From: Rhodovulum sp. 12E13
GTDB lineage: Bacteria > Pseudomonadota > Alphaproteobacteria > Rhodobacterales > Rhodobacteraceae
Reading direction: 5' to 3'
DNA: 64,000 nt
NCBI RefSeq assembly: GCF_003340565.1
Contig: NZ_QPLK01000003.1
Span: forward strand, 62,001-126,000
In this document: piece after piece, positions 1-8,391 of the stretch
How the letters are laid out: each line of letters begins with the position of its first letter
Position numbering within the stretch: the stretch's first letter is position 1
The notes under the pieces: generated by a model
Told to the model about the DNA's origin: nothing
The model's database searches: none
The model's input: only the letters and a program-made list of their open reading frames with translations
Translations under genes and position numbers: made by a program

Positions 1-977
1 TTGTCGAGGTGATGGCAGACCATGAGCATGTCGAGATGCTCTTCGAGCGTGTTCACCGTGTAGGGCCGCGTGGGGTTGGTCGACGAGGGCAGCACGTTGG
101 GCAGCCCTGCCACCTTGATGATGTCGGGCGCGTGCCCGCCCCCTGCCCCCTCGGTGTGAAAGGCGTGGATGGTGCGCCCGCCGATCGCCTTGATCGTGTT
201 CTCGACGAAGCCGCTCTCGTTGAGCGTGTCGGTGTGGATCATCACCTGCACGTCCATCGCGTCGGCCACGCCGAGGCAGCAGTCGATGGCGGCGGGCGTC
301 GTGCCCCAGTCCTCGTGGAGCTTGAGCGCGCAGGCGCCCGCCTCGACCATCTCGCGCAGGGCGTCGGGGCGCGAGGCGTTGCCCTTGCCGGCGAAGGCCA
401 CGTTCATCGGCACGCCGTCGGTCGCCTGCAGCATCCGCCCGATATGCCACGGGCCCGGCGTGCAGGTGGTGGCCAGCGTGCCGTGCGCCGGGCCGGTGCC
501 GCCGCCGAGCATGGTCGTCAGCCCGGAGTGCAGGGCGTCGTCTATCTGCTGCGGGCAGATCCAGTGGATATGCGCGTCGAACCCGCCGGCGGTCAGGATC
601 TTGCCCTCGCCCGCGATCACCTCGGTCCCCGGGCCGATCACGATATCGACCGCGGGCTGCGTGTCGGGGTTGCCGGCCTTGCCGATCTTCTCGATCCGGC
701 CGTCCTTGAGGCCCACGTCGGCCTTGTAGATGCCGGTCACGTCGACGATCAGCGCGTTGGTGATGACCGTGTCGACGGCGCCCTCGGCGCGGGTCACCTG
801 GCTCTGCCCCATCCCGTCGCGGATCACCTTGCCCCCGCCGAACTTCACCTCCTCGCCATAGACTGTCCGGTCGTCCTCCACCTCGATCCACAGCTCGGTA
901 TCGGCGAGCCGCACCTTGTCGCCCGTGGTGGGGCCGAACATCGCGGCGTAGGTGTCGCGGGAGATCGTGGCAGGCAT
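1..977 (-). CDS. ureC: Urease subunit alpha (catalytic), 3' end cut off by window edge
   Basis: Catalytic subunit of the nickel urease that hydrolyses urea to ammonia and carbamate in the cytoplasm. About 325 N-terminal residues are visible, starting [20 protein letters not shown], roughly the first 57% of a usual ~570-residue UreC. Active-site motifs can be read: the nickel ligands in DAHIHW, the carbamylated lysine in ALKLHEDWG, the histidine in MIHTDTLNE, the [12 protein letters not shown] segment, and the mobile-flap cysteine in VCHHLD right at the window edge. It is the last urease gene visible in the minus-strand operon; the ureE/F/G accessory genes are probably just outside. Start chosen at the ATG whose protein begins as in other UreC. 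Unusually, it is separated from ureB by three non-urease ORFs. Confidence 0.97.
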   Translation of the reverse strand, partial: MPATISRDTYAAMFGPTTGDKVRLADTELWIEVEDDRTVYGEEVKFGGGKVIRDGMGQSQVTRAEGAVDTVITNALIVDVTGIYKADVGLKDGRIEKIGKAGNPDTQPAVDIVIGPGTEVIAGEGKILTAGGFDAHIHWICPQQIDDALHSGLTTMLGGGTGPAHGTLATTCTPGPWHIGRMLQATDGVPMNVAFAGKGNASRPDALREMVEAGACALKLHEDWGTTPAAIDCCLGVADAMDVQVMIHTDTLNESGFVENTIKAIGGRTIHAFHTEGAGGGHAPDIIKVAGLPNVLPSSTNPTRPYTVNTLEEHLDMLMVCHHLD

Positions 978-1005
978 GGGCTGTCCCTCGGCTGGTCGGG
1001 TCGTG

Positions 1006-1314
1006 TCAGGGAGTGCGGGAAAGGCGCGCGACATTGGCCCGCGCCTCGCGCCGCAGCGGGCGCAAGGCGGCGGCCATCACCTCGTCGGCGCGGCGCCCGC
1101 GGAGGGCGGCGTCGAGCGCGGCATGGGCGGAGGCTGCGAAGGCGGGAGGCTTCTCGGCGACCATGCGCAGAGCTTCGCCCGGGGCGAGCGGGCGCAGGCC
1201 CGACAGCGCGGCGGCCCGAAGCGCCCAGACCGAGGCGGCTTCCTGCATCAGGAACGCCGCCTCGAGCGCAGTGGCGTAGGCCGAAAGCGGAAGGTGACCG
1301 GGGCCGCGGCTCAA
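1006..1314 (-). CDS. Small helical protein of unknown function inside the urease operon
   Basis: A 102-residue soluble protein starting at a TTG. The start is supported by a strong GGGGAGGG ribosome-binding site about 7 nt upstream. The N-terminal half is an Ala/Met/Leu-rich helix ([17 protein letters not shown]). The second half carries the pattern E-ALRMVAEK ... [18 protein letters not shown], which I recall from small uncharacterised Rhodobacterales proteins, some loosely labelled phasin-like or antifreeze. It lies 28 nt upstream of ureC, so it is very likely co-transcribed. There are no cysteine or histidine metal motifs and no signal peptide. I do not know its function; a role in urease or in PHA-granule or membrane association would be a guess. 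Confidence 0.7.
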   Translation of the reverse strand: MSRGPGHLPLSAYATALEAAFLMQEAASVWALRAAALSGLRPLAPGEALRMVAEKPPAFAASAHAALDAALRGRRADEVMAAALRPLRREARANVARLSRTP

Positions 1315-1363
1315 GGCGCACCCTCCCCGGAGAGGCTGGCGGCCGCGACCGGCGGCCGGGGCG

Positions 1364-1465
1364 TCAGCGCCGCCGGTTCTGGTCGACGCGGACGGGGATG
1401 GGCTGTGGCTGCGGCTTGGGGGCCAGAAGCTCGATGAGCCGTTCGATCAGGCTGCGCGCCGGCAT
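1364..1465 (-). CDS. 33-residue small ORF in the urease operon
   Basis: A short ORF beginning MPARSLIERLIELLAPKPQP and ending in a basic tail, [13 protein letters not shown] ribosome-binding site lies about 8 nt before the ATG. It sits between the Lys/Ala/Pro-rich protein and the 102-residue protein, on the same strand. The composition is not that of random out-of-frame reading: an amphipathic helix (residues 4-15), a Pro-Lys-Pro-Gln-Pro-Gln-Pro linker, then a basic end. No family recognised. It could be a small membrane-surface peptide or a real but untested microprotein. Confidence 0.5.
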   Translation of the reverse strand: MPARSLIERLIELLAPKPQPQPIPVRVDQNRRR

Positions 1466-1558
1466 GAGGCGGGTCTCCCGTAATCTGCTCGTTAGATCCA
1501 AAAGTAGCCCCTGCGCCGAAAAGCGCAAGGGGCTGGTGCGGTGCAGGCGCGGCCTGGC

Positions 1559-2491
1559 TCATTCGCTGCCCTTCGCCCCGGACGGGGGAAGCGACGCCCT
1601 TGCGTCCTCGGTCGCCTCCGGGGCCTCGGCGGCGCGCGGCGCGGGCTCCGGCATGGGCCTGGGCGCCGAGGGAGCGCGGCGGGCGCGCTTGGCGGCGCTG
1701 CGCTCGGCAGCGGTAGGCTGGGCAGCGGTGGGCTGGGCTGCGGTGGGCTGGGCGGCGGTGGACGCGGAGCCCTCCGGCTCCTTCTTCACCGTGGCAGCCG
1801 CTGTCGCCGACGAGGCCTTGGGCGCCTTGCCCGCACCCGACGTGCCCTCGCCCGACGTGCCCTCGCCCGACGGGCTTGCAGACCCGTTCGCCGCGGTGGG
1901 CGTCGTCGACCTGGCCGCGGGCGCCTTGGCCCGAGTGGCGCGGGTGCCAGACGCCTTGCGGGCGGCGGGCTTGCGGGCGGCGGGCTTCGTCGCGGGCTTG
2001 GACTTGGCCGCGGGCCCGGCCGGAGCCTTCGCCGGCTCCGCCTTGGCCGACTCCGCCTTGGCCGGTCCGGCCTTGGAGGGGGTGGTCTTGGCAGTATCGG
2101 GCTCGGCGGCGCCGGACTTTGCGGCCTTGGGCGTCGCGGGCGCGTGTTGCTTCGCCGCGGGCGTGGGCGTGGGCGCCTCTTTCGGCTCCGCCTTCGGCGC
2201 TGCCGCCTTTGGCGCTGCCGTCCGCGGGGGCGCCTTGCGGGTCGTCGCCTTACCGGCGGGGCGCAGCGCCTGCACGGTGGCGCCTTTGCCGGGCGTCGCG
2301 GACTTCGGCCGCGCCACACCGGGCGGCGGCACCATCTCCATCGCCATCATCGCGGGTAGCGTCATGCCGTGGCCGATGGTCTGCGCCACGGTCAGGCCCA
2401 TCCGCATCATCTCGGCCTGCATCGCTGCGTGGCGGCTCCACAGGGCGACGCCCGCGCTGAACATCTCGAGCGGGGTGGTGAAAGGTGTCAT
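1559..2491 (-). CDS. Phasin-like protein with long Lys/Ala/Pro-rich tail
   Basis: A 310-residue protein beginning MTPFTTPLEMFSAGVALWSR, with an AGGAGA Shine-Dalgarno just upstream; an in-frame ATG at 2515 (MSERQETL) is the alternative start. Residues 1-55 form a Met-rich, probably helical segment (AAMQAEMMRMGLTVAQTIGH) resembling the first helix of small Rhodobacterales phasin-like proteins. From about residue 60 onward it is low-complexity Ala/Lys/Pro/Thr, like histone H1 or the PhaF tail, with short tandem repeats TAAQP (x3) and SGEGT. Such tails often bind nucleic acid or polyanions. It lies between ureB and the 33-aa ORF. Function unknown; PHA-granule or nucleoid association is inference from composition only. 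Confidence 0.65.
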   Translation of the reverse strand: MTPFTTPLEMFSAGVALWSRHAAMQAEMMRMGLTVAQTIGHGMTLPAMMAMEMVPPPGVARPKSATPGKGATVQALRPAGKATTRKAPPRTAAPKAAAPKAEPKEAPTPTPAAKQHAPATPKAAKSGAAEPDTAKTTPSKAGPAKAESAKAEPAKAPAGPAAKSKPATKPAARKPAARKASGTRATRAKAPAARSTTPTAANGSASPSGEGTSGEGTSGAGKAPKASSATAAATVKKEPEGSASTAAQPTAAQPTAAQPTAAERSAAKRARRAPSAPRPMPEPAPRAAEAPEATEDARASLPPSGAKGSE

Positions 2492-2558
2492 CAAGGTCTC
2501 CTGTCGTTCTGACATGGGCAAGGCACTCGGCCCGGCCCTCGGGGTTGGCCGCCCTGCC

Positions 2559-2864
2559 TCACAGGTCCCCCATGACGGCCGCGTTGAAGCCGACGACCCG
2601 CCGTGCCCCGGCATAGGGCACCAGCCGCACCTCGCGGGTCTGCCCCGGCTCGAAGCGCACCGCCGTGCCTGCCGCGATGTCGAGGCGCATGCCCCGGGCC
2701 GCATCGCGGTCGAAGCGGAGCGCGGCGTTGGTCTCGGCAAAATGGTAATGGCTGCCCACCTGCACCGGCCGGTCGCCCGTGTTCTCGACGGTCAGCGTGA
2801 GGGGGTCGCGCCCCGCGTTGAGGCTGATCTCGCCCTCGGGCGTCACGATCTCTCCGGGAATCAT
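2559..2864 (-). CDS. ureB: Urease subunit beta
   Basis: A structural subunit of urease, 101 residues, the normal UreB length. It starts [20 protein letters not shown] and contains the family block [18 protein letters not shown] and the C-terminal [10 protein letters not shown]. The ATG overlaps the stop of the upstream membrane protein by 4 nt (ATGA), with AGGAG inside that gene, so translation is probably coupled. It packs with UreA and UreC to form the (UreABC)3 enzyme. In most genomes ureB follows ureA directly; here two foreign genes separate them. Confidence 0.97.
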   Translation of the reverse strand: MIPGEIVTPEGEISLNAGRDPLTLTVENTGDRPVQVGSHYHFAETNAALRFDRDAARGMRLDIAAGTAVRFEPGQTREVRLVPYAGARRVVGFNAAVMGDL

Positions 2865-3352
2865 CGGCGGGGCTCCTCTTGGTCTGTCGGTCCGGGCGGG
2901 GGCGCCGGGGGCACCTCTTTGCCCTCTAGCTCGGCCGAGACGGCGCGCAGCGTCTCGGCATCGGGGTCGGCCTCGTCAGGCGCTCCGTGCGGTCCGGTCG
3001 CCCCGGACGACTGCGCCCGGTGCACCCGGCGCGAGCCCGGCTCGCGCATGCGCCCGTCCCAGCGCGCGTCGTCGGGCACGGCATTGGGGTCGCGGAGGAA
3101 ACGGTAGAGGTCAGGCCCGAAATGGCCGAGCGCCGCCCCGAGCAGGGCGGCGAAGAGCGACGAGTCGACCCCCGACGCCGCGATCACCAGCGCCGCGAGC
3201 GCGAGCAGCGCCAGCAGCGTCAGCACGCGGAAATCGCGCGGGTCGAGCGCCACCTCGGCCTTGAGCGCGGCGGCGATCAGGCGCGCGAGCACCGGCTCGG
3301 TGCGCGTGAGCGCCCAGCCCGCTGCGGCCCCGAGGAGCAGGCTCAGCAGCAT
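2861..3352 (-). CDS. Membrane protein of unknown function between ureA and ureB
   Basis: A 163-residue protein with two or three hydrophobic segments: residues 1-14 ([14 protein letters not shown]), 43-60 ([18 protein letters not shown]) and a weaker one at 64-77 ([14 protein letters not shown]). A cytoplasmic-looking, Pro/Glu-rich, charged tail follows from about residue 85. The start overlaps the end of the HD-hydrolase gene by 10 nt and the stop overlaps ureB by 4 nt, so it is embedded in the urease transcript. No transporter signature (for example UreI, UTp or Amt) is visible. A similar gene occurs in other Rhodobacterales urease operons as far as I recall; function unknown. Confidence 0.75.
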   Translation of the reverse strand: MLLSLLLGAAAGWALTRTEPVLARLIAAALKAEVALDPRDFRVLTLLALLALAALVIAASGVDSSLFAALLGAALGHFGPDLYRFLRDPNAVPDDARWDGRMREPGSRRVHRAQSSGATGPHGAPDEADPDAETLRAVSAELEGKEVPPAPPPGPTDQEEPRR

Positions 3353-3906
3353 GTCCGCCCTCCCCCCGCCGCGGCCAGGCCCGCCCGCGCCTCGCGCACC
3401 GCCGCGTCATACATGGCGGCAAGGCGGGGCGCAGCGTCGCGGCAGGCGTCGACCACCGGCCCCGTCTCGGCGACATAGGCCTCGGCCTCGCCCGGCGCCC
3501 ATCCCCGCGGCAGGCGGCCCACGTCGCGCACGTTCGACGTCTGGTCGGCGATCTTGATCGCGCGCGCCTCGATCGGGGCCCGGGCGATATGCGCGGCCTG
3601 CCGCCGCTTGCGCTCGGGCCGGGGCAGCGCGTCCCAGTCCGGCGCGTCGGTCAGGTGGCCGACCAGCGCCGCGACGGTGCCGCCGAACTCGGCCTCGATC
3701 TCGGCGAGCGTCGTCCGCGTGTCCTCGACCACATCGTGCAGGAGCGCCGCGGCCACCGTCTCGGCCTGGCGCCCGTCCTCTGCCACCAGCCGCGCGACCT
3801 CGATCACATGGTTGACATACGGCACCCGCCCGCCCTTGCGGGTCTGGCCGGCATGGGCGCGGGCGGCACGGTCGGCCGCACGGAGGAGGAGGGCCGCGTC
3901 GGTCAT
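3343..3906 (-). CDS. HD-domain phosphohydrolase (SpoT/MESH1-like), in urease operon
   Basis: A 187-residue single-domain protein. Residues about 20-75 carry the HD signature of the RelA/SpoT hydrolase and MESH1 families: [19 protein letters not shown], then [11 protein letters not shown], with a later [11 protein letters not shown] segment matching the KLADRxxN motif of (p)ppGpp hydrolases. It has no synthetase, TGS or ACT domain, so it resembles stand-alone small alarmone hydrolases. The start overlaps the ureA stop by 4 nt (ATGA), indicating translational coupling to ureA. Substrate unproven: (p)ppGpp, NADPH (known for MESH1) or another nucleotide are possible. Its place inside a nitrogen-acquisition operon is suggestive but not diagnostic. 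Confidence 0.85.
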   Translation of the reverse strand: MTDAALLLRAADRAARAHAGQTRKGGRVPYVNHVIEVARLVAEDGRQAETVAAALLHDVVEDTRTTLAEIEAEFGGTVAALVGHLTDAPDWDALPRPERKRRQAAHIARAPIEARAIKIADQTSNVRDVGRLPRGWAPGEAEAYVAETGPVVDACRDAAPRLAAMYDAAVREARAGLAAAGGGRTCC

Positions 3907-4205
3907 CTGATCGGGTGATGCACCGTCACCAGCTTGGTTCCATCGGGAAAGGTCGCCTCGACCTGCACCTCGTGGATCATCTCGGCCACCCCCTCCATGC
4001 ACTGCTCGGCGGTGACGACATGCGCGCCGGCCTCCATCAGGTCGGCCACCGTGCGGCCGTCGCGGGCGCCCTCGACCACCGTGTCGGTGATCAGCGCGAT
4101 CGCCTCGGGATGGTTCAGCTTGACGCCGCGCTCCAGGCGCCGGCGCGCGACCATCGCCGCCATCGACACCAGCAGCTTGTCCTTCTCTCGGGGGGTGAGG
4201 TTCAT
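3903..4205 (-). CDS. ureA: Urease subunit gamma
   Basis: The smallest urease subunit, 100 residues as expected. It begins [20 protein letters not shown] and contains [13 protein letters not shown], the canonical UreA block, and the C-terminal [14 protein letters not shown]. It lies 9 nt downstream of ureD and overlaps the following HD-hydrolase gene by 4 nt. It forms the trimeric urease core with UreB and UreC. Confidence 0.97.
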   Translation of the reverse strand: MNLTPREKDKLLVSMAAMVARRRLERGVKLNHPEAIALITDTVVEGARDGRTVADLMEAGAHVVTAEQCMEGVAEMIHEVQVEATFPDGTKLVTVHHPIR

Positions 4206-4214
4206 CGGGCCTCC

Positions 4215-5084
4215 TCAGATCTGCCAGACGCGGGGCAACGCGGGCGGATCGCCGCGCCCCGCCCGAAGATGCCGCAGGGCAGCGGCGAGCGCCAGCCGGA
4301 GCGGCCACGAATCGCCGGCCATCAGTCGCATCACGCATTTGCCGTCCCAGCCCGAGACGGCCCCGCGCACGCCCTCGGGCAGCGGCAGGGCGCGCAGGGG
4401 GCCGGCGGCGTCCTCGGCGCCGGGGGCGACGAGAGCGACGAGGGCGACGGCGCGGGCACCGGCGAGGCCCGCCTCCCCTGCCCCGGCCGCGAGGCTACCG
4501 TCGGCAAGGCCGACCGCGTCGATCAGCACCGGGCGGCCCTCACGCGTCACCGACCGGCGGTCGAAAAGGCGCAGACGGCGCACGCGCTCGCCCATCGCGG
4601 CGCGGCCGAGCACCAGCGTCTCGCACATCAGCAGCTCGGCATCGGGGCCAAGCGCGATCTCGGTCTGCCGCTCGAGCGCCGCGCCGTCGTAGAGGATCGT
4701 CTCCTGCGGCAGCCAGTCGAGCCGCGTCCCCGCCCCCGCCTCGAGCCGCACGTCGAGCCGGGCGGCCGCCTCGGCCCCGGGCGCGGCATAGGCGCGCTCG
4801 GCAGTCTGGGTGGTGGCGGTGACGCGCGCCCCCTCGCCCAGCGTGAGCGTGTAGGCGAGGCGGTCGCCCCCGGTCAGGCCACCCGAGGTGTTGAGGAACA
4901 CGATCTCGGGGTCGCCCGGCTCACGCGGCAGGAAGGCCTTGGCGCAGCCCTGCTGGCGCAGCCCGTCGAGCCGGGTGCGCCCGCGGCGAAGCGAAAGTGC
5001 CGCCATCGCCGCGCCCCGCGCCCGCTGGAGGGCGGGGCGAGACGTGCCGGGGCTGGTCGCGCTGCGGTCGGAAGTGTCGAACAT
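4215..5084 (-). CDS. ureD: Urease accessory protein UreD
   Basis: UreD (UreH) is the scaffold that, with UreF and UreG, delivers nickel to apo-urease. It has 289 residues from the ATG at 5084 (MFDTSDRS), which has AGAAAGG upstream; a longer form from 5132 (MQHDRKSV) is possible but poorly supported. Family blocks seen: FLNTSGGLTGGDRLAYTLTL, TTQTAERAY and the LDWLPQETILYDGA motif. It is the first gene of the minus-strand urease operon, so the promoter and operator should lie in 5085-5263, shared with the divergent pyrC. A perfect inverted repeat at 5121-5143 lies just upstream. Confidence 0.95.
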   Translation of the reverse strand: MFDTSDRSATSPGTSRPALQRARGAAMAALSLRRGRTRLDGLRQQGCAKAFLPREPGDPEIVFLNTSGGLTGGDRLAYTLTLGEGARVTATTQTAERAYAAPGAEAAARLDVRLEAGAGTRLDWLPQETILYDGAALERQTEIALGPDAELLMCETLVLGRAAMGERVRRLRLFDRRSVTREGRPVLIDAVGLADGSLAAGAGEAGLAGARAVALVALVAPGAEDAAGPLRALPLPEGVRGAVSGWDGKCVMRLMAGDSWPLRLALAAALRHLRAGRGDPPALPRVWQI

Positions 5085-5120
5085 CTGCGGCCTTTCTGGT
5101 GAGGCAATGACAGATTTCCG

Positions 5121-5143
5121 GTCATGCTGCAACGCAGCATGAC
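5121..5143. promoter_or_regulatory. Perfect inverted repeat upstream of ureD (candidate operator)
   Basis: The half-site GTCATGCTGC is followed by a 3-nt spacer (AAC) and its exact complement GCAGCATGAC. The dyad is 37 bp upstream of the preferred ureD start, in the ureD/pyrC divergent region. No T-run follows on either strand, so an intrinsic terminator is unlikely; an operator for a dimeric regulator is more plausible. The regulator is unknown. Confidence 0.5.
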
Positions 5144-5263
5144 GCCGCGCTACGCATTCGGGCCCGCACGCGCCGGCTCTGCCCGATAATTGGGCGCCCT
5201 ACCGCCCCTCCTGCGGCGTCGCGGGCGCTGGTCAAGCCATGGCCGGGCGGGTATCGCCGCCGC

Positions 5264-6304
5264 ATGGTCGACCGTCTCGTGATCCGCCGCCCCGACGACT
5301 GGCACCTGCACCTGCGCGACGGGGCGGTGCTGGCCGCCGTCGCCCCCGAAAGCGCGCGCCACTTCGCCCGCGCCATCGTCATGCCCAACCTCGTGCCGCC
5401 CGTGTTGACCGGCGCCGATGCCCGCGCCTACCGCGCCCGGATCGAGGCGGCCCTGCCGCCGGCAAGCGGCTTCACGCCCCTGATGACGCTCTATCTCACC
5501 GAGCAGACCGACCCCGCCGACGTCGTGCAGGCCCACCGCGACGGCACGGTTACCGCCGTCAAGCTGTACCCGGCCGGCGCCACGACCAACTCCGCCTCTG
5601 GCGTGCGCGACATCCGCAAGGTCCAGCCCGTGCTCGACGCGATGGCAGAGGCCGGCTTGCCGCTCTGCGTCCACGGCGAGGTGACCGACCCCGAGGTCGA
5701 CATCTTCGACCGCGAGGCCGTGTTCATCGAGACGGTGCTCGACCCGCTGCGCGCCCGCACGCCCGGCCTGCGGGTGATCATGGAGCACATCACCACCGAG
5801 GACGCGGTCGCCTACCTCCGGCAAGGCGACGAGACGCTGGCGGCGACGGTGACGACCCATCACCTGATGATCGACCGCAACCACATCCTGGCCGGCGGCA
5901 TCCGGCCCCAATACTACTGCCTGCCCGTCGCCAAGCGTGCCCGTCACCGCGACGCGCTGGTGGAGCTGGTGACGCGCGGCCACCCCCGCGCCTTCCTCGG
6001 CACCGACAGCGCGCCCCATGTCGATCCGCTCAAGCTCCAGCCCTGCGGCTGCGCGGGCATCTTCTCGGCCCCCGTGACGATGGCCTGCCTCGCGCAGGTC
6101 TTCGACGAGGCCGGCGCGCTCGACCGGCTCGAGGCGTTCACGTCGCTCAACGGCCCCGCCTTCTACGGCCTTCCGCCCAGCGAGGAGACGCTGACCCTTG
6201 TCAAGGACGGCCCGCATCCTGCGCCCGAACGACTCGAGACCGGCGACGGCCCCGTGACCGTGTTCGACCCGGGCCGGGAGATTCTCTGGCGCGTGCAGGA
6301 ATGA
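5264..6304 (+). CDS. pyrC: Dihydroorotase (class II, PyrC type)
   Basis: Catalyses reversible cyclisation of N-carbamoyl-L-aspartate to dihydroorotate in de novo pyrimidine synthesis. It has 346 residues, the usual length of the PyrC type. Visible motifs: the zinc ligands in DWHLHLRDG, the carbamylated lysine in [13 protein letters not shown], histidines in CVHGEV and MEHITTED, and the catalytic aspartate in FLGTDSAPH. Transcribed divergently from the urease operon with a 179-nt gap. It is not followed by pyrE as in some relatives, but by dnaB. Confidence 0.97.
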   Translation: MVDRLVIRRPDDWHLHLRDGAVLAAVAPESARHFARAIVMPNLVPPVLTGADARAYRARIEAALPPASGFTPLMTLYLTEQTDPADVVQAHRDGTVTAVKLYPAGATTNSASGVRDIRKVQPVLDAMAEAGLPLCVHGEVTDPEVDIFDREAVFIETVLDPLRARTPGLRVIMEHITTEDAVAYLRQGDETLAATVTTHHLMIDRNHILAGGIRPQYYCLPVAKRARHRDALVELVTRGHPRAFLGTDSAPHVDPLKLQPCGCAGIFSAPVTMACLAQVFDEAGALDRLEAFTSLNGPAFYGLPPSEETLTLVKDGPHPAPERLETGDGPVTVFDPGREILWRVQE

Positions 6305-6452
6305 GCACCGACCAACGGTAAGCGGCCGCGTCGCTGGGTGGCGTCGCCCGCTTCGCCCCTTCATTTCGGCCGGTGTCACATATTCGTCACCCAGATCACG
6401 CGGACACCTCGCGTGAGCGGACAAGATATGGTAGGTCGGGACCATTCACCGA

Positions 6453-6461
6453 CTATCCACA
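6453..6461 (+). promoter_or_regulatory. DnaA-box-like site upstream of dnaB
   Basis: CTATCCACA differs from the consensus DnaA box TTATCCACA at one position. It sits in the 293-nt pyrC-dnaB gap, 4 bp before a TATACA stretch (6466-6471) that could be a -10 element. Binding of DnaA here is inference from one short match. Confidence 0.35.
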
Positions 6462-6597
6462 GGTTTATACATTTTGCCCGGGGCCCGCCATCGGCGTATG
6501 GATCCCGACCCAAGAGAGAGCCCTCCGCCCCCTTCGCCCGCCCGCGCCCACCGCGCCCGGAGCGAAAGATCGGAGCCGGGGGCCACGGGGAGCGAGC

Positions 6598-8178
6598 ATG
6601 AACGATCAGGCAGGCCTGCCGTCCGCCGGGCCCGACGGGGGCGAGGGCGGCGCGGGGCGAGACGGCGGCGGGGGCCACCCCCCCGACAGGGAACACAAGG
6701 CGAGCCCGAGCAGCGGGGGGGAGGGACAGGCCGGAGAAACCGGCGCTCTCCCCCACAACATCGAGGCCGAGCAGCAGCTTCTCGGCGCGATCCTCACCAA
6801 CAACGACCTGTTCGACCGTGTCTCGAACGTCGTGCAGCCCGAGCATTTCTTCGACCCGGTCCATACCCGGATCTTCGAGATCTGCGCCGCCCGCATCCAG
6901 CAGAACCGGCCCGCGACGCCGGTCACGCTCAAGACCTACCTCGAGCGCGACGAGGGGCTGGCCGAACTGGGCGGCCCGGCCTACCTCGCCCGCCTTGCCG
7001 GACAGGCCATCGCCAGCTTCGCCGCGCGCGACTATGCCCAGATCGTCTACGACCTCGCCATCCGCCGCTCGCTGATGGCGCTGGGGCGCGAGATCTCTGA
7101 CAAGGCCGCGCGGGTCGACGTGGCCTCGGAGCCGAAGGAGCAGATCGTAGAGGCCGAGACCGCGCTCTACCAGCTCGCCGGCGAGGGGCGCACCGAGACC
7201 GGCTTCCAGTCGTTCCTGCGCGCGGTGACCGACGCGGTGCACGTCGCCAACGCTGCCTACCAGCGGGAAGGCGGCCTCGCCGGCCTCTCGACAGGTCTCG
7301 CCGACCTCGACCGCAAGCTCGGCGGCCTGCACCAGTCCGACCTTCTGATCCTTGCCGGCCGCCCCTCGATGGGCAAGACGTCGCTGGCCACCAACATCGC
7401 CTTCAACATCGCCCGCGCCTACCGCAAGGGCGTCAAGCCCGACGGGGCCGAGGGCGCCGTCTCGGGCGGCGTCGTGGGGTTCTATTCGCTCGAGATGTCG
7501 GCCGAGCAGCTCGCCGCGCGCGTCCTGTCGGAGGCTGCCGAGGTGCCCTCGGAGAAGATTCGCCGCGGCGACATGAGCGAGGAGGAATTCCGCCGCTTCG
7601 TCGAAGCCGCCAAGGCGCTCGAATCCTGCCCGCTCTACATCGACGACACGCCCGCGCTTCCCATCGGTCAGCTTGCCGCCCGCGCGCGGCGGCTCAAGCG
7701 CACCCACGGGCTCGACGCGCTGTTCGTGGACTACCTGCAGCTCGTCCGCCCCGGCAGCGCCAAGGACAGCCGGGTCAACGAGGTGTCGGAGATCACGCAG
7801 GGCCTCAAGGCGATCGCCAAGGAGCTCGACATCCCCGTCGTCGCCCTCTCGCAGCTGTCGCGCCAGGTGGAGGCGCGCGAGGACAAGCGCCCGCAACTGT
7901 CGGACCTGCGCGAATCGGGCTCGATCGAGCAGGACGCCGACGTGGTGATGTTCGTCTACCGCCACGAATATTACGTCGAGCGCGAGAAGCCCGCCGACGA
8001 CAACCTCGAGAAGATCGCCGAGTGGCAGCAGCGGATGGAGCGCGCCCACGGCAAGGCCGAGGTGATCATCGGCAAGCAGCGCCACGGGCCGATCGGCACT
8101 GTCGAGCTGTCGTTCGAGGGGCAGTTCACCCGCTTCGGCAACCTCGTGCAGCCCTGGCAGGACGGCGGCGGCTACTGA
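6598..8178 (+). CDS. dnaB: Replicative DNA helicase DnaB
   Basis: Hexameric 5'-3' helicase of the replication fork. The protein has 526 residues, longer than most because of a roughly 45-residue Gly/Asp/Pro-rich N-terminal extension before the conserved LPHNIEAEQQLLGAIL block. The C-terminal RecA-like ATPase has Walker A in AGRPSMGKTSLATNIAFN, the H2 region around GFYSLEMSAEQLAARVLSE, Walker B in DALFVDYLQLVRPG, and QLSRQVEAREDKRPQLSDL. A short insert after the P-loop (YRKGVKPDGAEG) is usual in alphaproteobacteria. Start chosen at the ATG with GGGGAG upstream; the reading frame is open further upstream but that part lacks homology. Confidence 0.96.
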   Translation: MNDQAGLPSAGPDGGEGGAGRDGGGGHPPDREHKASPSSGGEGQAGETGALPHNIEAEQQLLGAILTNNDLFDRVSNVVQPEHFFDPVHTRIFEICAARIQQNRPATPVTLKTYLERDEGLAELGGPAYLARLAGQAIASFAARDYAQIVYDLAIRRSLMALGREISDKAARVDVASEPKEQIVEAETALYQLAGEGRTETGFQSFLRAVTDAVHVANAAYQREGGLAGLSTGLADLDRKLGGLHQSDLLILAGRPSMGKTSLATNIAFNIARAYRKGVKPDGAEGAVSGGVVGFYSLEMSAEQLAARVLSEAAEVPSEKIRRGDMSEEEFRRFVEAAKALESCPLYIDDTPALPIGQLAARARRLKRTHGLDALFVDYLQLVRPGSAKDSRVNEVSEITQGLKAIAKELDIPVVALSQLSRQVEAREDKRPQLSDLRESGSIEQDADVVMFVYRHEYYVEREKPADDNLEKIAEWQQRMERAHGKAEVIIGKQRHGPIGTVELSFEGQFTRFGNLVQPWQDGGGY

Positions 8179-8391
8179 GGCGGCGCGGGCGGCCGTTGCC
8201 GCCCTGTCCGTCTGCCGCGCGCCCGCCGCGCCTTACGCGCACCGCCGCCTTTTCGGGCGCCGAGATTTTCCCAACGGAACCGATGCCTTGGCGGCCGCTC
8301 TCGTTTTCGTGAGCCGCCGCGGGGGAACGGTGCGCACGATCGGCAGGTTTCGGCTTAGACTTTCGTAACGAATTTGCGTCAATCTCGTCTC

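Noticed and set aside
1311-1562. 83-codon ORF on the minus strand beside the 33-aa ORF
   Set aside because: It overlaps the better supported 33-aa ORF in another frame, has a Pro/Ala/Arg-rich random composition and no good ribosome-binding site.
9-3107. Long open frame (1032 codons) on the plus strand across the urease genes
   Set aside because: It is antisense to ureC, ureB and the other urease genes, which have clear homology. High GC produces long stop-free shadow frames; its product is His/Arg/Gly-rich with no domain.
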